Assembly: GCA_037976565.1 (NCBI GenBank)
Contig: CP137671.1
Span: 21,907,267-21,971,266, forward strand
Length of the DNA stretch: 64,000 bases
DNA from: Mesocentrotus franciscanus
Lineage: Eukaryota > Echinodermata > Echinoidea > Camarodonta > Strongylocentrotidae
Direction: 5' to 3'
Part shown: positions 13,157 to 24,885 of the stretch, piece after piece
How the letters are laid out: every line of letters starts with the position of its first letter
How positions within the stretch are numbered: position 1 is the first letter of the stretch
The notes under the pieces: model-generated
What the model saw: the letters and a program-made list of their open reading frames with translations, nothing else
Database searches by the model: none
Told to the model about the DNA's origin: nothing
Translations under genes and position numbers: made by a program

Positions 13157-13971
13157 CTAAGACCCCGTTCTCATTCACTTCGTTGGAGCGGTCTAACTAA
13201 GACCCATTCCTCAGGAGCGGTTCTTAGATGAGTGAGAACGGTCAAAGTGGTCCAGGAAGTGGACTTCTGGACCGCTCCAGAAGACCACCTCGGGAGGTGG
13301 TCTTGAGGAACAGGTCTTATTAAGAGCGGTTTGGACCACTGTAACGTGCAATGTGAACGGAAGTGAGCTAGTGGCGTTCAGCGAAACATGTAGTACGGTA
13401 CATACGGTTTGTATTCAGCGAAAAATTGACCCTGACCTGAGCTGCCATAGCAACAAGACCACTTTGACGTGGAGCGGTTTGAGCCATAAAAAACTGCTCG
13501 AGCGTGACGCGCAAACCGTTCCTAAAGACCCGTTCCTCTGGAGCGGTCTAACTAAGACCCGCTCACTCACTTTGAAAGTGGTCTTAGTTAGACCGCTCTA
13601 GAAACGGTCTTGAGGGCGCTGCTCACACTCGAGCAGTTTTATGGCTCAAACCGCTCCACGAGTCAAAGTGGTCTTGTTGCTATGGCAGCTCAGGTCAGCT
13701 GGTAAATTTTTCGCGAATACTGTACCCGTACTACATGTTTCGCGCAACGCCACTAGACCACTCCCGTTCAGTACGCCCGTTCACACTGCACGTTAGAGCG
13801 CTCCAAACCGCTCTTAATAAGACCGTTCTCAAGACCACCTCCGAGGTGGTCTTCTGGAGCGGTCCAAAAGTCCACTTCCTGGACCACTTTGACCGTTCTC
13901 ACTCACCTAAGAACCGCTCCTGAAGAACGGGTCTAAGACCACTTTCAAAGTGAGTGAGAACGGGGTCTTAG
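13157..13971. mobile_element. Foldback element, ~815 bp near-perfect palindrome
   Basis: The left end reads CTAAGACCCCGTTCTCA, and the right end is its near-exact complement (GAGAACGGGGTCTTAG). Matching blocks run inward on both arms, including the AGACCACCTC..GGTGGTCTT palindromes (13284-13306 and 13834-13855), CACTGTAACGTGCA/TGCACGTTA, and GTAGTACGGTAC/GTACCCGTACTAC, until the arms meet near 13565. Each arm contains nested copies of GAGCGGTCTAACTAAGACC. GC content and CpG are well above the flanks. No transposase frame. Confidence 0.9.
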
Positions 13972-13979
13972 ACATTACT

Positions 13980-15249
13980 TTCTAGCCGTTTTTTTTCTCA
14001 CCATCTCTCTTTCTGTCACTCTCTCTCTCTCTCTCTCTCTTGCTCTCTGTCTGCCTCCTTGTCTAGCTGCACTATCTTCCTTTATCAGGTTGCCTGGTGA
14101 TGGTAACATTAGAACATTCACCCCAATCAGGCTTGGTGGTGCATGAATTCTCTGATTCCCTTTGGATCAAACATTCGGAGCAAGCGAGGGCACCCTAATG
14201 AACCACCTCTAACCCCCGCATGCCCGCTGGAAGGTGTGCATTGAAGATGAAAGGAGATACAGGGTGTATATTTTTAAAAAGGAGATGAGGACAATTTAAC
14301 TTTTCAAATCAGACCATGAAGACGGATGTGAAGAAGAACATTAAAAAACAGATTTGTTAAATGTAATCCGATAATCCCTAGGATGGAGAGAGAGAGAGAG
14401 AGCAAAGCAAAGGAAGAAAATTATGTATTAAATTTGGATATATGACATATTTATGTAAGTGGCTGCTGTATCAACTTTCACTGCTCATGGGAATAATAAA
14501 AAGTATTTCTTATAGGCCTATGTCTTCTTCGAGCTAATCCAATCCAAAAGGTATTTGATATCGCGCTTTTTCCTTGCATTTACAAAGCACTGCCTACACA
14601 TTGCTCCAAACCATCATTAATATCTCAACCAATTTTTTTAATTTTTATGTTAAACGTATTTCTTAATGTCCCTCCGATAACCACAATATTTTTATGATTT
14701 CAAATGTCCCTGATATGTTTTCCCCGACAACTTTTTGGAACCAGCTTTAGGATACTGCCCCCAAAAAAGGATAAACAAGGGAGATGATATTGTTGAAGAA
14801 AAGGATGTAAATTGTTTGATCAAGGTTAAATATTGTATCTATCCTTAGTTTACAGAGAGACCACAATGCATAGCTATGATGTAAAATCTACAAATAAAGT
14901 AGATAAATAACATGACATCACCGTCATTGTTATCGGTTAAGAACTTAAGATGAGTCATTCGATGATAGAGGGGTATTCCAATGCCCTCCTTTGTGGGTGT
15001 TGTGTTGACCCCATTAAATAACACCAACCTGACATCTTTTGTTTGGCTAACTTTTTGTATGGAGATGGTAAAATGCAATGTTGAAAAGAACTACTCAAAT
15101 GAAAACAGATATTTTGATTTAAAATCAAATAAAAAATAAAAAAGTAAAACATACCTTAGCTAATTTTCCCTGCCATGGATTTTGTTCATGCATTTGGTAA
15201 ATTGTGCATGTTTTGTAGAGAGATATAAGCATATACCAAACAAGCTAGC
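13980..15249. other. Non-coding stretch with short (CT)n and (GA)n runs
   Basis: (CT)n near 14021-14042 and (GA)n near 14386-14402. The rest is AT-rich with no supported exon or RNA gene. Confidence 0.5.
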
Positions 15250-15432
15250 TAGGGGGTGGAGGAGGAGGGGGTGGGAAGAGGGGCAGGAGGAGGGAGAAAG
15301 AGGAGTGGAGGGAGGAGGAGTGGAGGGAGGAGGAGGGGGTAGGGGAGGTTAAGAGGAAGGGGAGGGAAGGGAGAGAAGGAAGGGGGTGGGGAGGGGGAGG
15401 GAAGGGGATGGGGAGAGAGAAAGTGCGGACTG
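15250..15432. repeat. Polypurine G/GA-rich tract
   Basis: About 180 bases almost entirely G and A, in GGAGGAGGGGGT-like units with mirror-symmetric pieces. A candidate triplex or G-quadruplex former. Confidence 0.85.
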
Positions 15433-15879
15433 GGGAGAGGAAGTGGTAGAAGAGGTCATAATCATATTCCTGTAACTTAAGTGTCCAATAATTTTTTAAT
15501 CAGTTATTAAAATATCTAGTTTTCTATTCTGTAAAGGGGATTCACAAGATGAAACTGCAACTCCAAAAGTAAGACATTATCTTCCAGTAAAATCTTATAA
15601 ATCACACCCTTCTTGTAGCTCTAGGGCTTCATTTTGCCAGAGGGTAAAAAAAGAGATAAATCTCCATTGAAGATATCACATATCCTACTTTCACCCTTGT
15701 TTCATAACGACCCCATTTACAGCTCTGTTGGGGCAATAAACCCAAATTTATTGAATATGTTTTCCGACAGATTAGATTTATGTGTTATCAAGTTATTTTC
15801 CAATTCCAGTTAGGTTCACACAACCATCCAGTAACTTCAAGTTTAGGCTAAGGTTTTAAAATTTGAATTTTTCTAATAG

Positions 15880-16264
15880 TTAAAGGGATCCGGTAACTTT
15901 GTCTCAGATTCTGAAACAAAATTCTGGATTTAGCTCATGATGCAATGATAATCATAAACCTTTAGGTCAGTCAGGAACCCCATGACTTTTACAAGCTGAT
16001 CGCCTGTCTGATTATCAAGATATTTATGATTTGAATTACAAATTTTGAAAACCGTTCGCCTGATGGTTTTCATAACACTATAGTCTATTAGGGAAAACGA
16101 GTATGGTAAAACCGGTCAATCAAAGATTTTTACTTTTTTGAGGCACTTCTTGATCATTTTGAAGCGCAATTTTTTTAGGGCTTCATTATTACACCATATC
16201 ACAGACACTAATAACATGTAGGGCCGTGTATCTCAGATTTAACACTGTTAAACGATCCCTTTAA
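15880..16264. mobile_element. TTAA-bounded MITE, family B, copy 1
   Basis: A ~385-bp element bounded by TTAA, with ends TTAAAGGGATC and GATCCCTTTAA. An inverted second copy lies at 34415-34806, sharing internal blocks such as GTCAGTCAGGAACCCCATGA and GATAATCAGACAGGCGATC-type sequence. Non-coding. Confidence 0.9.
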
Positions 16265-16333
16265 GGACAGTTTGAACGCACTTGTGGTTACAAAAGTTTA
16301 CTCAAAGTTACAAACCACAAGTGATCTTACCCC

Positions 16334-16551
16334 GTGTCCACACACAACACTTTCCGTGATTAGGGGTGATTAGTTATACTGTTTCGGGATAATTATACAA
16401 TGAAATTGTGTGTGTGGACGCTTACTAACGATACGTCGTATAACGAAACGTCGTATAACGAAACGTGGGTTTGGGCATCGTTTCGAACTAGAACTCAATA
16501 AAGAATCACGTCTAATCACGCCTAATCACGGAATGTGTTGTGTGTGGACGT
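16334..16551. mobile_element. Inverted-repeat element with ~40-bp arms (GTGTGTGGAC ends)
   Basis: Left arm starts GTGTCCACACACAACACTTT and continues to a TGATTAGGGGTGATTAG block. The right arm is the complement: CTAATCACGCCTAATCACGG, then AATGTGTTGTGTGTGGACG. Tandem ACGTCGTATAACGAA units lie between them. Confidence 0.8.
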
Positions 16552-16697
16552 AACTAGTATAACCAGTCGATCTAGAACGGTATAACTGGGCCGGGCTTAA
16601 CGTGACCTCGCGCGAAAGGGAACCCGACCTCTCATTTCCGCTTCCATTTCATGACCGCATTAGCAAACTGCGCACCTATACTATTTTGCTGTAGAGT

Positions 16698-16852
16698 TTC
16701 GGGATTACTCTCTTGTGTGTGTGGACACCCTGGAATTTATAAGATGATTCTTTATACGACGTTTCTTTTGTGTGGACACCTTGGAATTTATACGATGATT
16801 CTTTATACGACGTTTCGGGATAAATTGTTTTGTGTGTGGACACGCTGTTAAT
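16698..16852. repeat. Tandem duplication of a GTGTGTGGACAC module
   Basis: The block GTGTGGACACCCTGGAATTT plus ATAAGATGATTCTTTATACG occurs at about 16716-16762 and again at about 16769-16817 with few changes, then GTGTGTGGACACGC recurs near 16831-16847. Shares the GTGTGTGGAC module with 16334-16551, so the whole 16.3-16.9 kb region may be one composite element. Confidence 0.7.
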
Positions 16853-16860
16853 AAGGTTAG

Positions 16861-18230
16861 CTAACTACGAGCAGCGGGGGTCCGAACTCAAAGTTGTGTA
16901 CTGTGCGGACGCAATTAGCGTAGTGGTTACACCAGCTTGTGGTTAAAATGAATGCTTTTCGGCTCGTTTAAAATTTGAAAACTCCTTGTTGTGGTCCCTT
17001 GTAAACCATCGTCGTTGTTAGTGGATCGTTGTTGTTTATAACTTCTAGATTTCGCAAACGTAAATGTTTAAAACTATGACGGTACCATGTAAACATAGCT
17101 TTTATAGGATATGAAAGCCAGATCAACAACATAATTCAGCTTAATGACACCTGTTAAAATGATCATGATGTTTCAGAGTATGTACAAATGAAATGAATGT
17201 TGCTCATAGGGAAAACTTGAAGGAACAGTTATTTTTGCCTGGATTCCAGACAATTCTTTTTCCTGGTATTATTATTGTCATTGTTTTTTAATTTGCTGTG
17301 GCAAAGACCTTTAATTACTTGACATTGTCTATTTGTCTATTTGTTGATGCCTACAATAAAATAAATTGATTATTATGGCATGTGAGTAAAAAAAAAAAAA
17401 GTTTGAATAAAAAAGTAATCTTGAATATATTATGGGTAGTGGAATAGATTTTTCTGAGAAATTGGCAAAAATCAAACTTATAGGCCTACATCTTTGTATC
17501 GTCGAAAATCATAAACAAATATAAAACTATATATATTCTATTTTTTGAGATTCCTGTTCCAATCTTATAATTTTATTCCTCATTTGGGGGTTACACCACT
17601 TGTTAGATATTTTCTCCTGAATTAGTTTAGTAGAAAAAAAAGTTATCTTCAGTCAACTTTGTTTAATTGGTGAGAGCCCAGGTAATACTTTTCAATGTTC
17701 CATCCTATAAATAGTTTCATGTTGACTTTTAATGCAAGCATGTATCCTATGCCACATGCATGTTGTGTTTTTCTACAGTTTCCATGCCATGTCGAGTTAC
17801 GCATAATTCATTTCAAGGTCAACCTAAAACTACCATTAAATTCCATTACTGAACCATCTATTCCAATTTTAACCAGAAATCTCTAGGGGACTCAGAGAAG
17901 GGACATACTGGATGAAGAATACATTAGCATTGGGTTCGTGGAATGTTGACATTTCTCCTGCATTCAAACTAACATTTTTCGGTCCAAATGTGATGAGAAA
18001 AACCTTGTAGTAGTCTCACCCACTCAAACATTTTTTCACTTCATGTAGGGGAAATGATGTTGCCAATATAAACCCGTTGGTTACTGGATTCTCTCATTCC
18101 CACACACTCAGTACTGTAAACCACCTGTTGTCATGGGCAGTTTGTCAAAACGAAAATTATCAGTGTCAGATTTTAGTGTAATTGCAGATTTTGAATAGTT
18201 CTTAAAATGTTTTGGTGTTCAATATAATGT
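16861..18230. other. AT-rich non-coding stretch
   Basis: Nothing recognised; includes a poly-A run near 17389-17400. Confidence 0.5.
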
Positions 18231-18303
18231 CAGTTTGGAGCCAGAAGGGTGTTCACTCATATACCTTAACACAGGGTTATTGTCCTTTGGGCTCTTAACA
18301 GAC
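18231..18303. repeat. Hairpin repeat family H, copy 3
   Basis: Left arm CAGTTTGGAGCCAGAAGGGT; right arm TGTCCTTTGGGCTCTTAACA. The loop matches the ACTCATATACCTTAACACAG type. Confidence 0.7.
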
Positions 18304-19386
18304 GATAAAATACGCTTGTTTTACCCTTGCACTTGCCTGCCGGTAATTTAATCCATTCTGTAAATTGTAAAAGTCTGGAATGAACTGCATAGATGTCTCA
18401 TACAACATGTGCTTAGTTTTCCTTGATTAATAAAAAAAAAAGATAAATTGATCTCAGAGACCAGTTATTATGGCTATCTGATGATTACCCCCAAATTAAG
18501 CAAAATAATTAAGTTATTTCTGTGATTTACTGGATTATCGTTATTCTGAGAAAAAAAGAATTATGCCATTTTTATTATGAAATTAGCCTTTAGAGCCTTT
18601 TGCTAGGATACACTAAAATATCCATAAAGCACTTATAGACAATATTTTGTATTAAGTGAAATATAAATCCAGATTTATTATTATATTATTGATTTTACAT
18701 TGGTAAATTATTTGATTAATCCCTGATCAGAAATTTGGGATTTTGAGAACGGTCCTTTATTCCAGTACCTTGCTAGTAGACTAGCTTTCTGACTCTCCAA
18801 TTACAGGTTTTCCCCTACAATCCTTGCAGATTTGTACCCAAATCCCCAGATGTCTTTTCCTCACCACAAACTACAAAAGGAGAAAATCTTGTGGTATGTA
18901 GGCTTCTGCCTCTTCCAATCAGGGTGTGAAGAATGTTGTCTTGAAAGTTTTGAAACAGCTGAGATGAGAGAAATAGGGGCTTTTCCATGGGCATGTTGAC
19001 ATGGTGGACTGTGACATGATGAACTTATATTGACGATCTGCACATGCGCCACGTTGTCTACGCTGTACACTACCATAATCTAGAACGTGTCCACCTCGGT
19101 TTTAGTCCTTTTGACAGTCACGTCAATCTAGTACACCGTTCTCTTTTGCGTTAGTACGTACCTCGCTAGCTGCATGTAGCAGGACGTGATTTGAGCTCAT
19201 TCAAAGTGGCATGCGTGCGGGAAATATGCTTATGCATGACGAATACGTCGCACGACGTCATCATGTTCATTAGTACGGCGATGGGGGGGTTGACTGAAAT
19301 CGAAACGGTTTAAAAGGGAATTGAGTGAACACGTGCTCTGGACGCAGACGGCGTTCTCGTCAACACAATCTAAAAGGCATTATAAT

Positions 19387-19527
19387 TCTGCTGAGAGCTA
19401 GAAGAGTGTTAACACTGTTAAAAACGTATCATCTGTTCGGAGCCAGAAGGTCTCAAGGGCGTTAAATCTGTAGGCCTTTTGAGAATGATATGAGATAATG
19501 CCCTTCTTGCTCCAGGCACTGAACAGA
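19387..19527. repeat. Hairpin repeat family H, one half copy and one longer copy
   Basis: A solitary left arm (CTGAGAGCTAGAAGAGTGTT, 19390-19409) is followed by ATCTGTTCGGAGCCAGAAGG at 19431 and a distal right arm ATGCCCTTCTTGCTCCAGGC near 19498-19517. Probably two nested or rearranged copies. Confidence 0.55.
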
Positions 19528-19808
19528 CATATTGTGAGTTACAGCCTTCTGGTTCTCTGCAGATGAAATGCTCATCTCTAATTTAATTATGATAATGATG
19601 ATAATGGGTTCTTATATGGTGCTTGTGTCTGTCAGACTTGACACTCTTGGCCCTCCATAATTTAGCTCGTGATATCAATCCCTCTTTGCGGTAGTATTGA
19701 AGAGTAAATCAATATTTCTTAGCAAGATGATATCTATTATTCTAATCCATAGATGTCAAGAGATTTTGGGAAATCAATTTCTTGGAGGTTTGACTTCTGA
19801 AACAAAGC

Positions 19809-20348
19809 TTAAAGATACTATGTCCCTTTTGCAGCCAACATCAATTTCTGTAGAACTTTGCAGGAATTATGAACATGTCATGTATGTCCTATCTGTGAAA
19901 TTTAAACATTAGCAATGTCCTAATATTCAAATTATGCAAGGAAACCCGTTAACTTTCTAGACTTCACTGTCAGACACTATTGAGTGACCGACTGACTTCT
20001 TTTTTTTCTTTGGTAATAACATACATAAAATGAGTTGTAAAGGGTACATGAGCATTTGTCTACATCAATAGCCCACTACTTGTAATGGCCAAAGTTAAAC
20101 TGATTGAATCTTTGTGCAGCTCAAAACATACAACTATTCGGTAAAAGGGTCTGAAAATCAGACTATTACTTATTTGATTGCAATCACTTAAGTCGATTCG
20201 ACAACTAAAGGTCATTATTTTCCCACTAAAAGCCATTTTCAAGCCCTTTCGTTTTGAGGGAAGTTCTAAATTAGTATTGTCTTTCAAATGCTGTTGGAAT
20301 TTAACCTTTTCATTTGTTTGGCCTGCAAATGGGACATAGTACCTTTAA
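19809..20348. mobile_element. TTAA-bounded MITE, family C, copy 1
   Basis: A ~540-bp element with terminal inverted repeats of type TTAAAGATACTATGTCCC, followed by a TTTGCAGCC-like block, with TTAA at both ends. Three other copies occur at 34881, 37720 and 52229. Internal shared blocks include GTCTACATCAATAGCCCACT and AGACACTATTGAGTGAC. Short frames inside are not conserved between copies. Confidence 0.9.
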
Positions 20349-20851
20349 AGGGACTTTCCCTCTTGAAAAAAAAAGATCAATGATTTTAGTTCAAATGACT
20401 ACCGTAACTAATACCAGAAACATACGCAGTTATGATTTTATAGAAACGGCCATCGTTGTTGCCAGACCCTTTGCAAATTCCCCACATTTTGCATTGTGAT
20501 TCACTTGTTTTGTAGCATCATAAGCTATATTTACAAACCCGGACCTCATCTTTTTATCTGTTTTTTATTAAATCCTGCCTGATACAGAAAGAGACAATAA
20601 AACAGAATGAGTAATAGATATGATGAAATGTAAGATAAAGAGAAATTATGATGGCAACACTGTATCTAGGCTGTACATCAAACATCTTCATGAACTCAAC
20701 TCCCATAATGCCATCCCCAGGTCACCGGCCATGAACCCTCTCATGCAACCCAGGTCATAGGTCAATGGTTCTCAACATCCCAAGGCTATCGTTCTGAAAC
20801 ATTCAACAAACAACCTGTCATCAAATCTGGAATGCTAATCCATCATATCGG

Positions 20852-20932
20852 TCTGGTTTAGAGCCAGAAGGAAGTTAGCGCTATGTCAAGTAATACAGGT
20901 GTAGTCCTTCTGGCTCTGAGCAGATAATGTTT
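20852..20932. repeat. Hairpin repeat family H, copy 5
   Basis: Left arm GAGCCAGAAGGAAGTTAGC; right arm GTAGTCCTTCTGGCTCTGAG. The GGTTTAGAGCC and CTCTGAGCAGAT flanks follow the family pattern. Confidence 0.75.
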
Positions 20933-21487
20933 TTCTTTTTGAAAGTGAGAGGGAGGGGGGGGGGGTGGAATTGAGTTTTTTAAGGGGTAAGCCAGGTTTG
21001 ATTTTAATTATACTGTTTTTAGTATACAGTTTTGAAATTACTTCTTCAAGATTAAGTGAATGAATGCCCCTATCTTCTCCCTCCCGCGCCCTATATACCT
21101 CGCACCCCTCTCTCCCAAGCCAGGGTATTAGGAGTACCCCTCAGCAAGTTGTAAGGGGTGATATAAAAGTGCCTGTGATTGAACTTGCTTTAAAAAAAAA
21201 AATCCCTCCACTTCCCTGGAATACCATTAGCTCATAGAATTTTAAATTTGGTGTATTATTATAGTTCAGCTACTCTGATTCCAAGATGTGGGGTTTATGA
21301 GATTGACTGTGGAATGTTTAAGTTGCTGATTTGATTAAGTCCAAATTTTAGAGTGTCTCGTCTCCTCTCTGATGACAGATGATTTAATCTGTATTACAGA
21401 TGATCACTGAATTGGCAAATCATCAGACTTATTGGCAGCGAAATATTTTGTTCTTAATGAATGATATGCATGGATACTTGATACAAC

Positions 21488-21553
21488 CTGCAGAGAGGCA
21501 GAAAGGCATCAACACTGTATAATAGGATATGAGCTAACGCCCTTCTGGCTTGT
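21488..21553. repeat. Hairpin repeat family H, copy 6
   Basis: Left arm GCAGAGAGGCAGAAAGGCAT; right arm GCTAACGCCCTTCTGGCTT. It is directly abutted by a (CT)n run at 21554-21582. Confidence 0.65.
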
Positions 21554-21554
21554 G

Positions 21555-21582
<28 letters not shown>
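21554..21582. repeat. (CT)n microsatellite
   Basis: A pure CT run of about 14 units starting at the right end of a hairpin repeat. Confidence 0.9.
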
Positions 21583-21585
<3 letters not shown>

Positions 21586-21845
21586 AAAGCTTTGGACTTG
21601 AGTCTCAAGATAACAATTGGATACAACATCCAAATTTGAAGGCACTGTTGACTTTCTTCCATCAATGTTTTTTTCATCAGCCATTGGATAATGGAAAATG
21701 CATGAAGTGCGATGACATGGGGCTGTTTATAGAAGTAGAAGGGGAGTATCACTTAGCATTGTTACTTGATCTGCCCTCTGGGACTATGGGAATGTCTGAA
21801 GTATCATTTTAAAGATGGGTGGTAACCGAGCTCATGTCTCTTGTC

Positions 21846-21921
21846 TCCTCTTCCTCCTCCTCCTCCTCCTCCTCCTCCTCCTCCTCCTCCTCCACCTCCT
21901 CCACCTCCTCCACCTCCTCCA

Positions 21922-21955
<34 letters not shown>

Positions 21956-22082
21956 CTCTTCTTCTTCTTCCTCCTCCTCCTTCTCCTCCACCTCCTCCTT
22001 CTTCTCCTCCTCTTTCTCCTTCTTCTCTTCCTCCTCTTCCTCCCCCTCCCCCTCCTTCTCCTCCTACTCTCCTACTCTCCAC
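21846..22082. repeat. (TCC/CTT)n pyrimidine trinucleotide array
   Basis: About 235 bases of TCC units with TTC and ACC interruptions. Frames through it encode homopolymeric serine, leucine or proline on + and glutamate or glycine on -. Not a coding gene. Confidence 0.95.
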
Positions 22083-22372
22083 TTGTGATAAGTGTTTAAT
22101 ATTCTGGTAGAGGGATTGTGTAAGGGGAATTGGGAACAAGTATGGCTCCTTTTTGTCATGCATACCCACCCTCTTAAATCAACACTTTCTACTTGGATAA
22201 TGACCTAGGATAATGACCTAGGACTGCAATAAATTTCAATCATAAAGTTAAAGTCTCTGAGGAGTGTGGGACCTAGGATTAGATAAAGGGTGGGGGAGGG
22301 GGGGGGATGACACAATGTTTAAAAAAAAAGAATTTTTGGAAATTTGAAAGGAAGGGGCACAAGAAGACAACT

Positions 22373-22774
22373 AAGGGTGCATTCAATGGACACTTTTTTA
22401 CCCTAGAATCACGGTTTTCAAAGATGTTTAGTTTCAAACACGGTTGCGTTCAAGCGATTTTTCGTTGGTAGTAAAAATAAACGTGTTTAAAAACACAAAC
22501 ATGAAACGCTGAAAAAGATGCATTTCGTATCATGATTCTGCAGAATCACGGTCGCTAAAATTCGCTTGAACGAACGGAGATCTCAATCTTGATTCTATGA
22601 CGTCATTTTCTATTACATATTATCGCTACCTATTTCTATTCTTCCTGGGTGGGCTTGAAATGAGCGAGAATCATCGTTGATGGAAAATCGCTTGAACGTG
22701 TTTTGTATCGGCGTTTTGAATTGTGATTCATGTTTGTGATTTTAGCTTCGAAAAATCGCTTGAATGCACCCTAA
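22373..22774. mobile_element. Inverted-repeat element with AAGGGTGCATTCAA ends
   Basis: The left end AAGGGTGCATTCAA is mirrored by TTGAATGCACCCTTAG-type sequence on the right. Internal half-matches such as GTTCAAGCGATTTTTCG / CGAAAAATCGCTTGAA extend the symmetry. About 400 bp, no coding capacity. Same architecture as 26133-26548. Confidence 0.8.
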
Positions 22775-23339
22775 GAGGGGTAAAGTGATTTTGAAATATT
22801 GAGGAAGGGGCATTGGCTGGTTGGTGCCCTCTCCCTTAAACTGCAACGGACTTAGATATTAAGAATGTTTAGGAATACTCTTACCACAAATGTAATGTGC
22901 CATGCTGAGGAAGCAGTCATACTGAAGTGATGCAATTAGAAAATGTCACCAGGGTGATGACTTAATGCAATAATTAGATTGAAATATTTACAAAGTGGCA
23001 AAGCATGTGCCATTTCTCATACCAAGATACCTCATGTATACGTCAGTTTAAACACTCGCTCAGTGTTGTTATGCAAGCAAATCTATCATTTTGGGTCTCT
23101 CAGATTCTGGTTTGACCAAGTTTAATTAAAATTTAGGAAAATGAATCTCCCTAATGCAATGTTTTTTCAAAGCAAAATTTAAAATACTTTTTAGGGGGTT
23201 TAAATTAAGTATGACCTTTTACGGTTAGGACTTGAGGACTTGCTATTTTTCAAAAATGAAACTCTCTTTCTCCTAACCACTTGGCAGTTGGCATGGAGAG
23301 TTCGACACATATTCCATCAATAATTGCTCAGACTAACTG

Positions 23340-23490
23340 AATTCCTAACCCTGTTTTCAACCCTGGACAAAACAATAAACCTGACCCTGACCCTAAAACC
23401 CAATTACAATTGTCCTAATTACTACCCCTAATCCTATTTTTCTGATGAAATTAAGCCTAAAGCAATTGTCACTGGAGCCAATATCGGATC
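23340..23490 (+). repeat. Degenerate AACCCT-type dispersed repeat, copy 2
   Basis: Contains CAACCCTGGACAAAACAATA, CTGACCCTGACCCTAAAACC, CTAATCCTATTTTTCTGATG and AGCAATTGTCACTGGAGCC. Shares the ACCCTGGACAAAACA block with 63570-63650 and, inverted, the AACCCTGGACA block with 8515-8740. Confidence 0.5.
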
Positions 23491-23674
23491 ACCTGACTTG
23501 GAAAAGTTCACTGTATCCAACTTACCAATCTAGCAAGATTATCTCCATATGTTTTCCATATTGCTAGCTGTCATCACATGGTTAATTTTCAGCTAAGAGT
23601 GGTCCTAATCCAGTGGATATACCTGTGCCAAACCTTCTCCTTCTCCTCCTCCTTCTCCTCCCAATGAGCATGAT

Positions 23675-24885
23675 GACGGATGGCAATATTACCATGGAAA
23701 CCTTGACCCATTAATGATGATGATTGTTCTGATCTGGTAAATTGTTTTACCTGCTGGGAGATTATTAAGTCAACTACATCATTAGAGGCTTAGGACCACT
23801 TTCCTACTTGCGGCCACATCTGTGGTTTGTCTGCACTTGTTCCACACCTGTAAGAAAAGGACTCGGTCTAGAAGAAAAGATTATTGTGCTCTGTTTCCAT
23901 TCAGTAAGTGTAATGAGAGATTGGAATATTACCATGGAAATCATGATCTAGTAATGATGATGGTGAGGGTGATAATGATGTTGATGATGGTGACGTTGAT
24001 GATGATGATAATGATGATGATGCTTTCTTTGATCTGGTAAATTGTTTTACCTGTGGGGAGATTATTGACTCAACTACATCATTTAAGGCTTATATTAGGA
24101 CCACATATATGCTTTTCACACTGGCCAAATTTTGCTTAACCCCGTACTATAGGTGGGGTTAAAGGGGGGTCTTAGCCCCACCTATAGTCCGGGGTTAAGC
24201 CTATTCCACTTTCTGTTCAGACTTGCATTTACCAAAGTGGGCTAGCCCCACCTATAGTACGGGGTTAGCTGGCCCTGCAAAATAGCAGGGCTAACCCCGC
24301 AATTGTGGTGCTCTGCAATTGCGGTGCCAAGCAAATGAATGAGAACAGAAACGAAAAATAGTCCGGTACTACGCAATGGAGCGAATTAATTGATATTCAC
24401 GCTATATAGCTAGTACGGGTTAACGAATTGCAGTGAGAACAGCATGAATTTTCTTATTCGGGATAGGCGCTTAGTGCAGGACTAAATAAGCGTGTGTGAA
24501 AAGCCAAAAAAGTTAGTCCGGGGTTAAGGATAGTACGGGGCTAAGCAAAGTACGGGGTTAAGCAAAACAAGTGTGAAAAGAGTATTACATACTTGTGGCC
24601 ACATCTGCAGTTAGTCTGTAGCTGCCCTGCACTCTAAGAAAAGGACTTGGTCTAGAAAGAAAAAAAAATTATTGTGCTCCATTTCCATCTAGAGAGTGTG
24701 ATGAGAGACTGCAATATTACCATGGAAACCTTGACCTAGTATTAAATGATGATGATGATGATGGTGATGATGGTTGCTTTGATCCATTATAATTGTTTCA
24801 GTCAACTACATATTTGGAGACTTAGGACCTCTTTCATACTTGCGCTACCTCTGCACTAGTCCCAGACCTGTGAGAAGAGATCAGT
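23675..24885 (+). repeat. Diverged tandem repeat, ~3 units of 250-290 bp
   Basis: Each unit has GCAATATTACCATGGAAACC, a short (GAT)n run, TTGATCTGGTAAATTG-type sequence, TCAACTACATCATTAGAGGC, GGACCAC..TACTTG and AGAAAAGGACT..GGTCTAGA. These blocks recur near 23683, 23926 and 24711. The second unit is split by the element at 24112-24580. Non-coding. Confidence 0.8.
24112..24580. mobile_element. Foldback/inverted-repeat element with CTTTTCACAC ends
   Basis: The left end CTTTTCACACTGGCC is answered by AAGTGTGAAAAG on the right, then GCTTAACCCCGTACT / AGTACGGGGTTAAGC. The motif TAACCCCGTACTATAGG and its complement occur many times inside. About 470 bp, GC-richer than the flanks, no transposase frame. 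Confidence 0.85.

Noticed and set aside
13353..13923. Two + strand frames of 62 and 82 codons
   Set aside because: Lie wholly within the foldback palindrome; open frames follow from its CpG-rich repeated modules.
21804..22169. Glycine-rich and glutamate-rich - strand frames, serine/proline-rich + frames
   Set aside because: Produced by the TCC array; open in several frames at once.
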